64,000 bases of DNA from Sternotherus odoratus. Taxonomy: Eukaryota > Chordata > Testudines > Kinosternidae. The position numbers and the translations under genes were made by a program. Shown piece after piece: positions 24,055 to 36,985 of the stretch; position 1 is the first letter of the stretch; every line of letters starts with the position of its first letter. The notes beneath the pieces were generated by a model, which had not been told where the DNA came from, made no database searches, and saw only the letters and a list, made by a program, of their open reading frames with translations. The stretch spans positions 36,207,390 through 36,271,389 of the forward strand of contig JAVMKO010000003.1 of NCBI GenBank assembly GCA_032164245.1, read 5' to 3'.

Positions 24055-24790
24055 CACAAAATCTGTTATCTCAAATGGAGTTTCCCAAACACTTCAATCC
24101 AAGCACACTGGTCTAGATAAAACAAGTTTATTAATGACAGAAAAAAAAGTAAGTGTTTGCAAGTAAAGAGGCATAAAAGTCAGAATTTGGTTACAAGAAA
24201 ATAAAGGTAAAACACATCTAACTTAACAAGCTAAGTGAAGTCGAAGCAAGTCTTTCACCAAGTGCTTCAGCAACCTTACTGGATGAATTCCTATCAGACA
24301 GGATCCCCTCTCCCTCAGTCCAAAGCTGTTGCTTTGTTCCTCAGGTGTTGTGGCTGCCGTGAGTAGAGAGAAAGGGAGGAATAACTTGGGTGTCCATTCC
24401 TCACTCTTATACTCTTTCCTCTTCTTTGAGAATTATCTCCAGCTGGGGTTCAGGAGACAGAAAGTCTGTGGGGATGGGACTGTTTCCAAGACGTACATTT
24501 CTTACTCGTCCCTTTTATTTCTTGCCAAAGAATGGCCGATTAATCAGGGGATGGTTGATTTCATTTTGTTGACACCTGGCTGAGGTTATCAGTTGGCCTT
24601 TTGTCTCTGAGGAACTGGTTTGTGGCTGCTTCCCCAGATTTGGAATATGTCTTAGTAACATCATACATAGAATCTTATAACTTTACATGCAATGTTGCCA
24701 TATATATTTTACCAGGACAGTAATGATCAGCAAATTATGAGTTCTCAAATGAAGCGTCACAAGGCACACTTTGTATAAAATGTATCATAG
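24055..24790 (-). mobile_element. LTR-like segment, antisense
   Basis: It contains GATAAAACAAGTTTATTAAT (minus-strand AATAAA) followed by 'aagtaaagaggcataaaagt' and 'cagaatttggttaca', typical by recall of a turtle LTR read backwards. It ends near GAAGCGTCACAAGGCACA. Its termini are not precisely defined and no retroviral protein is present. Confidence 0.5.
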
Positions 24791-25199
24791 TCTTGTAAAA
24801 TGACTGAACCTGGGTACAGACTGGCACAACACCTACTTTTAGTTAATGCCTGGGCTACTCAAAATTTTTCATATTTTTTTCCCATGGAAAATTGGGTTTT
24901 CAATTATATATTTTTTTTGTGCAGGGCAGTTACCTTCTTTCTTCTAAGTTTAATTTTTTCATTTGAACATCAAAACAAAACCCAACCAAATAAAAAAACC
25001 CTATTAGCATTTTTGGCCAAAAATTCAAGTTTAACAAAAAGACAAAACTTTCCATAGGAAACAAATCCATTTTCCAATGAGATCTAGTTATCACCCTTGC
25101 CAAGGAAAAAATGTTACATATCCAGCAAGTAAGAAAAATATTGTTAACACAATACTAGTTAAAATAAAACATTAGGAGATTAAGAAACATTGTATCTTC

Positions 25200-25775
25200 T
25201 TGGTCCACATGCTTTTTAACCCCCCTCAAATAATTCTAGTAGATTGGTGAGGCATGATTTCCCTTTACAAAAATCATGTTGACTCTTCCTCAACAAATTA
25301 TGTTCATCCATATGTCTCACAGTATTGTTCTTTATTATCATTTCAGCCAGTATGCCCAGTACTGAAGTCAGGCTTACAGGCCCATTAATGGCCGGGAACA
25401 CCTCTGGAGCCCTTTTTAAAAATTGGCATCACATTAGCTATTCTGCAGTCATCTGATTTAAATGATAGTTTACAGATGACAGTTAGTAGTCCTTTAGAAT
25501 TCTTGAGTGAATACCATCTGGTCCTGGTGACTTATTGCTGTTTAATTTATCAATTTGTTCCAATACCCCCTCTAATGATACCTCAATCTGGGACAGTTTC
25601 TCAGATCTATCACCTAAAAAGAATGGCTCAGGTTTGGGAATCTCCCTCACATCCTTAGCCATGAACACCAATACAAAGAATTCATTTAATTTCTCCGCAA
25701 TGGACTTATTGTCCTTGAGTGCTCCTTTAGCACCTCGAGGGCATGAAAAAGTAAGCATATTATACAATCTTTAAA
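25200..25775 (-). mobile_element. CR1 LINE fragment (reverse transcriptase region)
   Basis: The minus strand encodes typical CR1 motifs: AEKLNEFFVLVF, LEQIDKLNSNKSPGPDGIHS and, further on in another frame, PVSLTSVLG and SQHDFCKGKSCLTNLLELF. These belong to the N-terminal half of the CR1 reverse transcriptase. Frameshifts and stops separate the parts, and the catalytic YADD box and 3' tail are absent, so it is an inactive internal fragment. Confidence 0.88.
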
Positions 25776-26946
25776 CAAATAATTGACTTGCCTCCAGTAC
25801 AACACAGTGAAAAAAGCAATGTAGATAATGTTATTACTTTATTTCTAGACCTGGATGAGCACAGCAGAAAAGTATTCATTAACTTTGGTTCACATGAAAA
25901 CTGACCATTCACTTAGGTGGTATTCGTGACCGTTCTTTACATGCCTTTTTTTTTGATGATTCAAAAAATGTCACAAATAGTAATTTAAGTATCTAGTCAT
26001 GCACACAAATAATTATGTGAACAGTGGTTCCGTCCCTCACAATATGGTGTTTTTGCTAAAAGCCCAAGCTCTTGAAATCATACAATTATATGCAAATCTG
26101 AGCTTTTTTTTTAAAGTAAGTTTCAAGCTCTCATAGTTGCAGAGAAAAACTTGTAAGAACCCTAAAAGCTCCTAGAGCAGAAAATAAATTAAAATAAATC
26201 TAAATTGTAGTATTTTAAAAAACTCATGATTTTAAACCCAATCCCATGATTTTTGTGGCCTGATTTTTTTTTTGGAGGCATGAGGTTGGCAAAACTGTGA
26301 ATATGGCACAATTATTTACAATGGAAGGGTCCATAGAGATGTCTTGGAAGGTCTTCTTGGGTTTGGAGTTGCCCAAGCAGGGATCAAAACAATACCACAT
26401 ATGTTAGTGGACCAATCCACACAGCACGAATAGCAAAAATCAAGGCAATAGAGGCCTGAGTCTGCCTCATTAAAATTAATGACAAAACTTCCATTAGCTT
26501 TCATGTGGATCACTGAGAAAGACAGAGTTGAAGTGGACAGTTCATGAGAAATAGATAGGCAGGAATAGGTTTTGCGCAGTCCTTCCACTAAGTCATTTCA
26601 AATAAAAAGAAAACTTGTAAAAACTAAACCAAACCCAACAGCTTTCTTTATTGATACTTTTTCAAGTTAATTGAAGAAATTGTGTGCTGCTAACAGTTCC
26701 CCGGCTCACCTTATCTTGTATATAAACTATTCATATGGTTGTTTTAAAAAATATTTATAAAACCATGAAAACAGCACCATGGAGTGAAGCCCCATGTAGT
26801 AGTTCTGTAAGAAATAACTTTTTCAAACCAAATGTAATCACTTTATTATTGATAACTTGTCAATGAGAGTGGTAGAATTAGCTTTAATTCTATCATACCT
26901 TTTTTTTTCCCATTCCCATTCCTGCTTTCTGGTTTACCCCTTCTAG
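25776..26946 (+). other. Intron segment without recognised features
   Basis: AT-rich intronic sequence whose 3' end supplies a strong polypyrimidine tract and the acceptor 'ccccttctag' before exon C. Confidence 0.5.
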
Positions 26947-27018
26947 CAATACAAGATCAAGACAAGCTACAAGGTTTTTGCAGCAATCCCTACAAACACC
27001 TTGCTTATGGAGCAGAAG
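26947..27018 (+). CDS. MLIP: MLIP exon C (72 nt)
   Basis: Acceptor cttctag|CAA, donor AAG|gttagt; phase 0 at both ends, 24 codons. It encodes QYKIKTSYKVFAAIPTNTLL followed by MEQK, almost identical to the recalled human segment (QYKTKSSYKAFAAIPTNTLLLEQK region). This is one of the most conserved parts of the protein. It is too short to show up as a long open frame. Confidence 0.95.
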
Positions 27019-27782
27019 GTTAGTGTTTGCTCAAGAGCATGAAAATTGCCTCATGTATTCAAGCACATTATACTTAAAAACATTTAATAATTAAGATTTT
27101 CCTGACATTAATGCTGGGAATATTTCAAAACATAAATACTGTGGGCTGAGTACTGAGGATTATATATGCTACTATTCTTCAGAGCCAGTAGTGTTTTATA
27201 AAATAAGTGAGACTTCCCTATTCTGAGTTTCTACAAAAATTCCCTGCAGAAAATATTTCTTTCCATGGGAGTTGCAGTTTACATCACAGTGTCTAAATGT
27301 TTTTTGGCAAGCTTCAAAGAGCTAGATTTCCACAGTTCTAAGACAGTGACAAATATCTGGTGTTAAATTTTGATTACACAATGAAAACCAAATTGTGCAG
27401 TTCTTATTTGTACAAAACAACCATTGAAGACAATGGTGCAACTGTCAACTTTAATTTTAAATGAAGGGTTAAATTTTCAAATCACCTGTGACTGAGAAGC
27501 CGAAGTGCTATTGACTCTCATCTTTTGAAAAAGTTGTCCAGCATTAAATTGTACAAATTTGTCCTGCTTGTATTAAAGTCACTAGAAAGATTCCCATTGA
27601 TTTCAGGGGGTGTTAGCAGCTAACCTAATTAGATATTTTTGCAAATCTCACATTGAGGCACCTAAATACCTTTGAAAAATTGGCTCACAGGAAACTAAAT
27701 CCCATTAACTTTCAATAAGACTTGGGGCCCTAATAATCTAAGTCATTTTTGAAAATGGGATTTAGGGTCATGTGTCACTTAA

Positions 27783-28120
27783 GATATGTCTACACTGCAT
27801 TGTAAACCTGTGGACTCAGAGTTTCCAAGGCTGTAATTGAGCATCCACACTCCATTGTAAATTATTGGACTAGAGGGTCTCACAGCCATGTTAATGTCTT
27901 CATACTGCACTGTCCAGATCTCTTCACTAGGGTCTGAGGCTTGAACAGCATCCACACTGCAAAATGACAGAGTTTGGACCCAAGTCATAGCAGGAATTGG
28001 GTTCTGACCCACATCCACTAGTAAGGTCTTAGTGACCTTTATCAGACTAATTTGTGTGTGGATGGAAGCTGAAATTCCAAACCAGGACCTCTGTAATCCA
28101 AAGGCGTTAACTCCACTGGG
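27783..28120. mobile_element. MITE-like repeat with 'tatgtctacactgca' end
   Basis: The left end ATATGTCTACACTGCA resembles a common turtle MITE terminus. Internal 'tccacactgcaaaa' and 'atccacactccatt' blocks echo it. The right end is not clear, so the limits and superfamily are uncertain. Confidence 0.35.
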
Positions 28121-30093
28121 GAGGGAGCCAAAATAAAATGTGCAATTCCCTTCCTCCCCCACTGAAAGTTACTTTCACAGGCTTACCTTATTTCCTTAGT
28201 CCTTCAGGAAGCTAGCTTACTCCCTTCTGCTCTTCACTAACCTCTATACAGTCAGAAATCAGTTTGGTTCAAAATTCCATCTAGCTCATGGAATTCCATC
28301 CTCCTCTTTATTTCCTCTATGTTCCAGTGACGGTGTGCCTCCAGTGGGCTACCTACCAATGTGCTAATGGCAGTCATCAAAGTGACTCTAGTGATGTGTG
28401 ACAGTAAAAATGTGTATTTTGAAATGTTAAAGGGTTGCGTCTTCATAAACTTACTATATTATAGTATTTTGGCACAATTAATTCTCAAAATGTTTTTCGG
28501 AGCATGTGTTTCCTTACTACTTATGTGCTGTGCTGAATATATACTCCACATTGGTTTCTTTTTCATTACTGAGATATTTCCTTTTACCTTGTATCACAGC
28601 ATACTGTGTCGGATAATGATAGGACCAACCCTTCAATCATTGTGCAGAAGGGACGGGGCCTGATAACACTGAGTAACATACTACCTTTGTTCAGCAAGTG
28701 TAAAAAAAGATAGGTCATCTACTGTAACTGTAGGTTGTTTTGTATTCTCAATTATCCCGCAAGTCTTGATTTTTATCCTTCATTATTTAAATATTATGAG
28801 GTTAGAGTCTAAATCAAAAATTCCAGCTCCGGGACAGATTATTTCTTTTTCAGACATAACATATCAATTATTTAGAGATTTCATTGATCAGATATGGCAT
28901 AAAGGTGTCTTTCACTCAAAATGGATCATGAGAGAGGGCTTTATTTAAAAGAATACTGAGCAAACTGACACAAAACTACCTATAGTGGAAGTCTCATTAA
29001 AGCTACTCTCATGACTTTATTAATACAATGTTTCCCCTGAATAGAAGGGATTTTAAAATAGAGCCTTGAGTAAATAATCTTTTAAACAAAGCCTTCTTCA
29101 GACTCAGCAACAATTGTTTGATTTTCAAAAATTCTAGAATCAAATTGTACAAGTTATTCATGCAAAACTTCCAGTTATTCCTTACTTAACTCTGGTGTCC
29201 CAAGCCAAAAAAGTCTGCCCTACACTACGCAGCTGATCATTAGCTCTCAAGAGGGACTATGTATCATGTCTACTGTACAGTTACATATAACGGTTTCTTA
29301 CAAGTTTAAATGCTGTTTGTTTCTGTGACTTCCTATTCTGATCTTCACAAACAGCATACAAATATGGTATCATATTTTGGTTTGAAATACTGACAGTGAT
29401 TTTACATTATTTGCATTTAGCATTCAGGGATATGCTTTGCTATCCCCATTGTAACAATTATAATTTGTTTAACATCATTTGGGTCTAAAACAACATTTCA
29501 AGAGGATTTACACACCTAGGAAAAACAAACAATCCAGGAAACCTCCCTAATCACACATTTGCCAGATGACTATTTTGCATCAAAGAGTCATGATAAAAAA
29601 CATCTTCTCGCTAGAGACCCATCTCTAGGTGTAAAATGGAAAATAAATGATTTATCAGTTTGTGTGTTTATTAAAATGACCACGCCCATCTGTCAACATA
29701 CAATTTTGCAAAGCAGGCTCTGGAGCTCCCCCTTTCTCTTTAAAAGCCATTGCAGACTTTTGAGTTCTAACTGTATCAAAGTTTCATGGTAGTTAAGTCC
29801 TTTCATGTCATTTCCTGGGATCTTTTAGAAATAATATAATTATATGAGGAGCTGGTGATAGTTGAAGCGTCCTTATGTGGAAAGGATTTGTTGTATATAC
29901 TAAGGCTGTAGAAATTTATTGAGAAGGAAACGTGCTAGAAAGATGAAGCAAACCCCCCCCACACACCAAAAAAACCCCAACACCCCCCACACAACAACCC
30001 CAAAACCTTTCACTTGCTTTGCTCAGCAAAGGATTCTGAAAATTCATATGAGAAAAAGCCAATGGTTACGGAGCATGGCTGGTACCGAACAGA
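28121..30093 (+). other. Intron segment without recognised features
   Basis: No exon, RNA gene or recognised repeat is seen between the MITE-like repeat and the hAT MITE at 30102. The short open frames lack domain similarity. Confidence 0.45.
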
Positions 30094-30101
30094 GTATAGG
30101 C

Positions 30102-30414
30102 CAGGGGTCGGCAACCTGTCAGCAGTGGTGTGCCGAGTCATCCTTTATTCACTCTAATTTAAGGTTTCGCGTGCCAGTTATACATTTTAACATTTTTAGA
30201 AGGTCTCTTTCTATAAGTCTATAATATAGAACTAAACTGTTGTTGTATGTAAAGTGAATAAGGTTTTTAAAATGTTTAAGAAGCGTCATTTAAAATTAAA
30301 TTAAAACACACCAGCCCCCCAGACCCAGTGGCCAGGACCCAGGCATTGTGAGTGCCAACTAAAATCAGCTCATGTGCTGCCTTTGTCACCTGTGCCATAG
30401 GTTGCCTATCCCTG
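30102..30414. mobile_element. hAT nonautonomous element (313 bp) with 8-bp target duplication
   Basis: The left end is CAGGGGTCGGCAACC and the right end GGTTGCCTATCCCTG, imperfect inverted repeats of hAT type. The flanks are the perfect 8-bp duplication GTATAGGC at 30094-30101 and 30415-30422, as expected for hAT. Internal sequence (for example TTTAAGGTTTCGCGTGCCAG) matches a recalled common turtle repeat. No coding capacity. Confidence 0.92.
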
Positions 30415-30422
30415 GTATAGGC

Positions 30423-32689
30423 CTTGAGCCATTTGAAGAATAGATAATTACACTAGAAGGTAAAGTGATTGATTTATGTACAATCTATACTGTAAAGAAC
30501 CCTGATTCTTCTAAGAAAATATCCAGGCTCAAAATCTGATTGTTTATCCATTTCCTTTCTGCTTTAATACTGGTTTAGCAATCACAGGAATTTTGGAGGG
30601 CCATACAGTCAACACTGATCTAAATGAGAGACATACATTACACCCACACAAATCTCACAGTTAGACATGTAAGTATCTGATTTACACACTCAAATGCACC
30701 TAGCACCTTATTTACACTCTCTGTTACACTTCACCTTGAAAATATTGTTCCTTCTGTTTAATATTTGAGCAAAAAGGTAAAGGTTTTAAGCAGGTATGCT
30801 GTCTTTCATACTTATTCTCTCCGTATTGCTGATAGCAATAATACTGCAATGCACAATTATTATATGACATGTTATATGGCTGAGAAACACCAGTTTTAAT
30901 TTTAAAATATCGTACTTTTCAAATAATTTACAGCACTAGCATGCTGTTTTTTTCAACCATGTGAAAATTCAGAATATTACACTGATCAAAAAGAGATTCA
31001 GCTATATTTTGATACACTATTAATATATTAAAATGTACCGATTTGGGTACAGGCACTGTTTCCTCTTATCTATTCCACTGCTATTCTAGCTGTCCATTCC
31101 AAAGGAAGGAGAGCAAAAATAAGAGGAATTGAAAAGTGGTGAAATTCATGAATGTGTATGGTTCTTTTTTTTCTCAGTAGTGATGCAGTACTTGGGAAAG
31201 GCTCTAGAATCAATGGCCTTGAAAATTTAAATTATCCCTCTCGCCAGGTTCAACAAGGGCAACACATTTCCCGATAGTGGCTGTCACACCATGACTGCAG
31301 TCTGAAGGGATTAGCCATATGTTTTCTCATACTGCCTACTGTAGTACTTTTGCACGTGTGGTACCTTGTGGAAAGACTAGTCAGATGTTGCTAAGTAATA
31401 ATTTCCTCATCTCAGAGTGTATTTAGCCTTTGAGAGCATTCTGCTCATGAAAAGCTTTTTCCCCCTCATTGTGATTTACTGTGCTCAATATCCTAATGGA
31501 GGTGGAATTCTTTGAGAGGCTCAACAGGGTTATTTGATTTAAGTCTCTGAATAAAACAGGTTGTTTTTCTAATTTATATCCAGACACATTACCCGTTACT
31601 CTAACTTCCCATTTTTTGGGAAGGGTTTTGAGATCTCAGAATTTGTTTTCATTTTGACTTGGAATGAAACCCAGATATTTAAATATTTTCAATTAAAGTT
31701 CTGTTTAAAAAAATCACTTTGGAGTGATGGAAGCTTTTCATTTTGATTTAAAATTTTAAATTATTTGTTACAATATATAATATGGCAGACAATAATTGAA
31801 ATAGCAGCAAAGGTAGAATACCAATAACTTTACAATTTTGTGTTGAATGCCCTCAACTGCTGGCCAAAGAGGGATATTCCATGCCTCACTACATAAAGTC
31901 ATGCTTATTTTGAAACCACATTGTCTTGTGTGATGAGGAGCCCTGACATATATCATGTTGAGATGCCATTGTTCCCACAGAGCCCCACTGAAGCAGGGAG
32001 CATCCAGGGGGCAGGATAACTAACTTTAAATAAATGTATTTTGCTCCTCTCATATTTTTTTTAATTAAATAATAAAAAGGAAACTGAAAAAGCACAATGT
32101 ATTTAAAAATCTACAGATCCTGACCCCTGCAGTCTAGCATCATTCTCCAGCAGATTCCAGGGTAATTATGGTAACTCAGCATGGCATCTTCTTGGAAGTC
32201 ACTTCAAAGCAGGAGCAGGGTAACAGGAACAAGACTGTAGGTCAGAACCTAGAAGAAGAAAGGAAAAGAGGAATGATGTTCTGAATTCTCCTCTAAGCCT
32301 GGCTTTTGTAGGTATCCAGCACTTAGTGGTAGAATTAGAGATGGGCAAATTAATTTTCACTAATTTTAAGCCAATACCAACTTTGTTAGTCTGAAAGATT
32401 GCCCTGACTCAAAGCACATTAGGTTTGTGTTCTTCTTTGGAGAAATTGTGATGAGAGGAAGAGAGAAAAAAATTGAATGGAAATCAAAACAGATACTTAT
32501 AAATAAGGCACCTACCTCAACCATTAAGATTTTATAGAGTTTTACTTTTATTAATATCTAACAAAGGTTTTCCTTTATCTAAACAATTTTTCATTTAGAA
32601 CCTCCTTCTTCCACCCTCCCCCCAAAAAACCCCTAGTGCATTCTTTGTCAAGTTATGTGAAATCTCAGTTCTTCTTGATTTAGTTGGGG
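30423..32689 (+). other. Intron segment without recognised features
   Basis: AT-rich intronic sequence. I see no exon-like block with splice sites and no recognised repeat. Confidence 0.45.
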
Positions 32690-32775
32690 GTTGGTCCTGC
32701 TTTGAGCAGGGGTTGGACTAGATGACCTCCTGAGGTCCCTTCTGACCCTGATATTCTATGATTCTGTGATTCTTA
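32690..32775 (+). mobile_element. CR1 LINE 3' end
   Basis: The diagnostic CR1 3' untranslated end is present: GGTTGGACTAGATGACCTCC, then GAGGTCCCTTCTGACCCTGA, ending in the 8-bp tail repeats ATTCTATGATTCTGTGATTC. It is strongly 5'-truncated. Confidence 0.9.
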
Positions 32776-33229
32776 AATAGGAGTCATTTATTAAAGAAAG
32801 CAGCCACAGACACAAACCAAGAGGCTTCTGCAGAGATTGGGTCCCTGTCTTATTCTCTTGTTTACCATGGACCACACCTTGTCTGGAATGCTGCAAGTAA
32901 ACAGTGGTGGGGAACAATGGGTTTAAATTACATGAAGAAAAATTTTCATCTTAGATACTGTTTGAATTCCAAGAATAATTAGGCTCAAAACAACAACATT
33001 CACTAGGAGGTTCATCCCTCTCTAATATCACTTGAATTTGGTACTCTGTCTGTGGAGAACATATTTAAAGTTTCAAAATGCGGTGACTTTCATTTGAGGA
33101 AGCTTAGTACAGAGCTATCTTCTTTCCCAGATGATAGAGGGAAGTACTAATTAAGAAAACTTTCACACTGAAAAACATGTTTTTATTTTCATTCAGTCTA
33201 ACATCAGAACAATTTTTATTTATCTCTAG

Positions 33230-33295
33230 GTGTTAGAAGAGCCAATTAAAACAGAAAAAGTGACTGAGGACACCACTTTAGACACACATTCGGAG
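33230..33295 (+). CDS. MLIP: MLIP exon D (66 nt)
   Basis: Acceptor atctctag|GTG, donor GAG|gtaggt; phase 0 at both ends, 22 codons. It encodes VLEEPIKTEKVTEDTTLDTH plus SE, matching recalled human ALDEPAKTESVSKDNTLEPP. It follows the short conserved QYKxK exon and precedes the LRQQTEEL exon by only 89 bp. Confidence 0.92.
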
Positions 33296-33384
33296 GTAGG
33301 TAACCACAATAAATTTCTCCAACCAGTGTTTCATTTGGACTCACAAAGCCATAGCTAATTCAGCTGTTGCTTTTACTTTTCCAG

Positions 33385-33468
33385 ATGTGCTCCCCAGCCC
33401 AGCTCAGGCAACAAACTGAAGAACTCTGTGCTGCTATCGATCAGGTTTTACAGGATCCCTTGCCTATG
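33385..33468 (+). CDS. MLIP: MLIP exon E (84 nt)
   Basis: Acceptor ttttccag|ATG, donor ATG|gtaata; phase 0 at both ends, 28 codons. It encodes MCSPAQLRQQTEELCAAIDQ then VLQDPLPM. The block AQLRQQTEELCA(A/T)ID(Q/K)VLQD is nearly invariant compared with recalled human MLIP and is predicted to be helical. The ATG at its start is internal to the protein, not an initiation site. Confidence 0.95.
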
Positions 33469-33567
33469 GTAATACAGCACTAATGTGGAATTTAAATGTT
33501 TTTTTTCTCTTTTCCGTTTTCTCTTGTTATTAACAAAGTCTGTGCACTTTCAAATCCTATTTTTCAG

Positions 33568-33627
33568 CGCCGGTGTGAATCTTCTCCATCTTCCCTGCAC
33601 ACATCAGTGGATTCAGACGTAGGCAAA
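33568..33627 (+). CDS. MLIP: MLIP exon F (60 nt)
   Basis: Acceptor atttttcag|CGC, donor AAA|gtaagt; phase 0 at both ends, 20 codons: RRCESSPSSLHTSVDSDVGK. It is a Ser-rich linker corresponding to the recalled human SSDSPSRSPKTLLGSDTVK stretch. Exons D, E and F cluster within 400 bp. Confidence 0.88.
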
Positions 33628-34502
33628 GTAAGTGAGTAACCTTGGCCACATACCATAGATATAAAACCTGTAACAGCAGAAAGCTACATTGATTCTTAAA
33701 AGATGAAAGATCAAATACAAATCCTCCCCTTAGTGTCCAAAAACACACAGAAGAGAGAAGGAGGAGAGAGCAGCTACAGCTTTTGAGCCACTTCCTCTCC
33801 ACTGCAACATATCTACTTGGAGATAAGAACAGTTGCAGTGTATGAAGAAAGGGAATCTGTCCTTTGAAGTTCCAGTAGTCAGGGAAGAGTCCAGAGATAC
33901 CTGGCCTTCGAGAAGGCAGGACATCTGAGTGAATGGCTAACAGGCTGGTTACTGAACACAGCTATAGGTGCTGAGTACCCCACTCCTCTAGCTACTTACT
34001 ACTGAGCCTCAGTAAGCTTTCTACACTCCCTCAACCCAGACAATATAGAGAGGGAAAGCAAATGGGAATTGAGGAAAAACTAGAGGCATGGACAGACCTA
34101 CATTTTAGGAGAAGTCATAAAGACTGTGACTGTTTAGTTCAGAGGGGAGACTCTGAACCTTTAGGTCCACTTGCACCTGATTATTTGTATTTGGGGGGGA
34201 AGTTGGCAGTACAAGTATTCCTTCTGTAGGGTTGCTGGAACCTCCTCAGACTCCTCAGTCCCTGCTGCTCCATCTCTTCCTGTTCTTTGATTTAGCAGTG
34301 TACCTGGCAAAGGGGAGGTAACTTATTAGATTATTACAACAATCTGTAACCAACTAACCCCCCTTTTTGCCCTATTACCGCAGGGGTGTTAACAGGCCAC
34401 TTCAATCTGAGTGGTCCCATAAAATATATATCACTACTTATGCTAAACAATCTGTTCAATCATGTATTTAGCTGTGACACTCTCAGCCCCTTTCCCTCAC
34501 CT

Positions 34503-34640
34503 GAAGGAGAGCTCTGTGGAGCTTGAAAGCTTGTCTCTCACCAACAGAAGTTGGTCCAATAGATTAGAAGATATTACCTCACCCCACTTTATCTCTAACA
34601 TCCTGGGACTGACATGGGTACAGCAATGCTGCATACAATT
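34503..34640 (+). mobile_element. Penelope-like tail (second tail family)
   Basis: GAGAGCTCTGTGGAGCTTGA, 'aagcttgtctctcaccaaca', GAAGTTGGTCCAATAGATTA, 'atattacctcacc' and CCTGGGACTGACATGGGTAC make up the complete terminal tail of a PLE subfamily. It is orientated with the tail end to the right. No endonuclease sequence precedes it. Confidence 0.65.
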
Positions 34641-35490
34641 AGTGACCTTGGTCAAGGCAATTTTGGTGGAGTGGAGAGAGCAAAAGCAGATTGGAGGATA
34701 GAGAAGGACATCTTGGCAGGGGGTCCAAAGCCCATTGATGTCCGTGGGTCCACGCTGAATGAACAATACTCACTGTTGTTCTGCACATTGTCTGGTCATT
34801 TACACTAGTGCAAAGTGGGGTAAAATATTACCATGCTGGAATGGGAGTATTCTACACCCACTCTGTACTGACTTTTCACTGGCGCAAGTGATTTCATGAG
34901 TTGCAGGGCAATGGTGAGGCGAGTCATAGGCCTCATAAGAGAAAGAGGAGGAGGAGGAAGGCGGGACAGTAGTTAAAGAAGCAGGTGGGATTGAGGAAAG
35001 GGTTTTCTGCCTTCATTTTTTTGATACAGGGGATACTTGTATATGTCTGTAGCCTGATTCTTCAATGCCTGCACCTCGTGTAATTATTTACACCAAGTGG
35101 CTGCAAAAGGTGAGTGAGATTCCTGCTGTGATAGCTATTTATACCACTTTGTACAGGTGTGTATATATAATTACACCAGGTGCAAGGCAGTGGAGAATTG
35201 GACCCTAAGGAAAGAAGCCAGAGTAAAGAGTAATGATAAGGGAAGTAGAGGAGTGGGAGGAGAGATACAATAGATATCTTAGTCTAAGTGCCTTAGAAAC
35301 GCCATAGATTAGACAGATAGGAGAAGAGAATCCGATGAAAGAAGACGGTTCTTGCTGAATAATAGCACAGAACCGAACATAATTTAAATACATTTCCTAT
35401 GCAAATAGAAATGAAATCCTGGTTGGGGGTTGGAGATGTCCCCTTTCTGTCCGTTAACAGATTCATTCTGAGAGTTCCCAGAGATTACAT
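34641..35490 (+). other. Intron segment without a recognised gene
   Basis: It contains a diffuse block near 35045-35205 with the 'gtaattatttacacca' and 'ataattacaccaggtg' theme of a degenerate palindromic amniote repeat. No exon is visible. Confidence 0.4.
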
Positions 35491-35649
35491 TAGGGGGACC
35501 TGATAGCAAGTGTGAAAAATTGGGATGGGGTATGTGTGTGGGTGTGTGGGTGTTTGTGTGTGGGTGGAGAGGGGTAATAGGTGCCTATATAAGAAAAAGC
35601 CCCAAATATTGGGACTGTCCCTATAAAATTGGGATATCTGGTCATCCTA
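35491..35649. mobile_element. Tc1/mariner-like MITE
   Basis: The ends TAGGGGGACCTGATAGCAAG and GATATCTGGTCATCCTA are inverted repeats beginning and ending in TA, consistent with a TA target duplication. The interior includes 'gtgaaaaattggga', a TG-rich expansion, and GGGACTGTCCCTATAAAATT. The same family occurs in the opposite orientation at 50452-50570. No coding capacity. Confidence 0.75.
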
Positions 35650-35915
35650 TATTACATGGTCACAATACTATAATACTATGATGTTAGATGATGGAGTCAC
35701 ATCTTTATGACGCATAATAGTATAATAAATCAACAATTACTCAACACTGAGAGCTAAAGATTAATGTCTTACCTCTCTGGTGAATGTTTCATAATGGTTG
35801 CGGAGTGACAGCTTCTTAGGCTTTTAACAGTTAATATATCGCTACAAAGATAAAAGTTCGTGGAATTGTCAAATGACTATTGGTTGCATGTTATATCAGT
35901 TTATCTTGTGTACAG

Positions 35916-35960
35916 ATGTCTGCAACACTGCAGAGAGCAGCTGGACGGGAAACCAGATAT
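35916..35960 (+). CDS. MLIP: MLIP exon G (45 nt)
   Basis: Acceptor cttgtgtacag|ATG, donor TAT|gtaagt; phase 0 at both ends, 15 codons: MSATLQRAAGRETRY. It matches recalled human TPTTLPRAAGRETKY. The ATG is internal. Confidence 0.93.
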
Positions 35961-36944
35961 GTAAGTCCCTTTATAATTATTTTGTGTTTTAGCTACAGAA
36001 ATGTCTTATTTTGTAGGATTAAGCATCCTTCTTGCAGTAAAAGCTGGGTCTGCCTGAGGGAAGGGAGTAAGTCCATCTAGGACATAAAAAGTTCTTTACA
36101 GTGGTAGGGGAAGTGAATAGTTCAAGGCTTTGGAAAGGAGACGTGACGGCCCTCACCACAATTTCAATTCCACCTTAAGCTTTGCCGTCTGGTGGCTCTT
36201 CAGTGTGGTGGGAGCTAGTGATCTCAGTTTAATTCCTTTGTAGACAATGGTCCGTATCACCCAAATACATCCTTAAAGTTGTGCCTTGGTTGCCATCTAC
36301 AAGAAGAAGCCTTGTACAGTTGCACACAGTTTAGGGTGAAAAGATGCCCAAACCTCTCCTTCCTCATGCACCTCTGTACAGGAATGGTCACCAAAGTCTG
36401 CTTGAAGTTAATGCCTGCAGAGGAGCAGGTCACCCCAAGCAGGGATATGGAGGACCAAAGAGTGAACTCTGGCTGCATACACAGGGTTAACATGTGTGAT
36501 GTTCTTTAAAGGATGAAACAAAGGCCACTCTGGCTCGCACCTCTCCAGAACTCCCAATGGTGCTGTGCCAGCCTGAGGCAAAATGTCTCACCAGGAGCAC
36601 TTGCTTGACATCACATTCCTATCCTCTCATTTTGAAAAACCTCAATTTAGCCCTGAATGGGCATAAAATATCCTGTCACCCCTAGGACTGATCCCCACAG
36701 AAGGGGGCTAAGAAGCATATTTTTTTTTGAAGAAAATAGGCCATTTGTTAGAGAAGTAGGGGAAATGGAGTGAAGGATTTTTGGTTTTGGTTTTTCTGTA
36801 AATTTAGGGGATACAAAGCATGCTTGCAGGTAGACCTAATTCTCCTCTGATGATGATTGCGCTTTCACTGACCCATGCTGTTCTTGTCTTACATGTACTG
36901 TGACTGGAAAAGTTGACTCTACTATCCTCCCTCTGGCACCTTCA

Positions 36945-36946
<2 letters not shown>

Positions 36947-36982
<36 letters not shown>
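36947..36982. repeat. (AC)n microsatellite
   Basis: A perfect AC run of about 18 units, followed by 'gtgtgcac'. Confidence 0.95.

Positions 36983-36985
<3 letters not shown>

Noticed and set aside
33385..33387. ATG at the start of exon E (and at exon G) as a translation start
   Set aside because: Both are preceded by a polypyrimidine tract and AG acceptor, and both sit inside the conserved protein order, so they are internal methionines.
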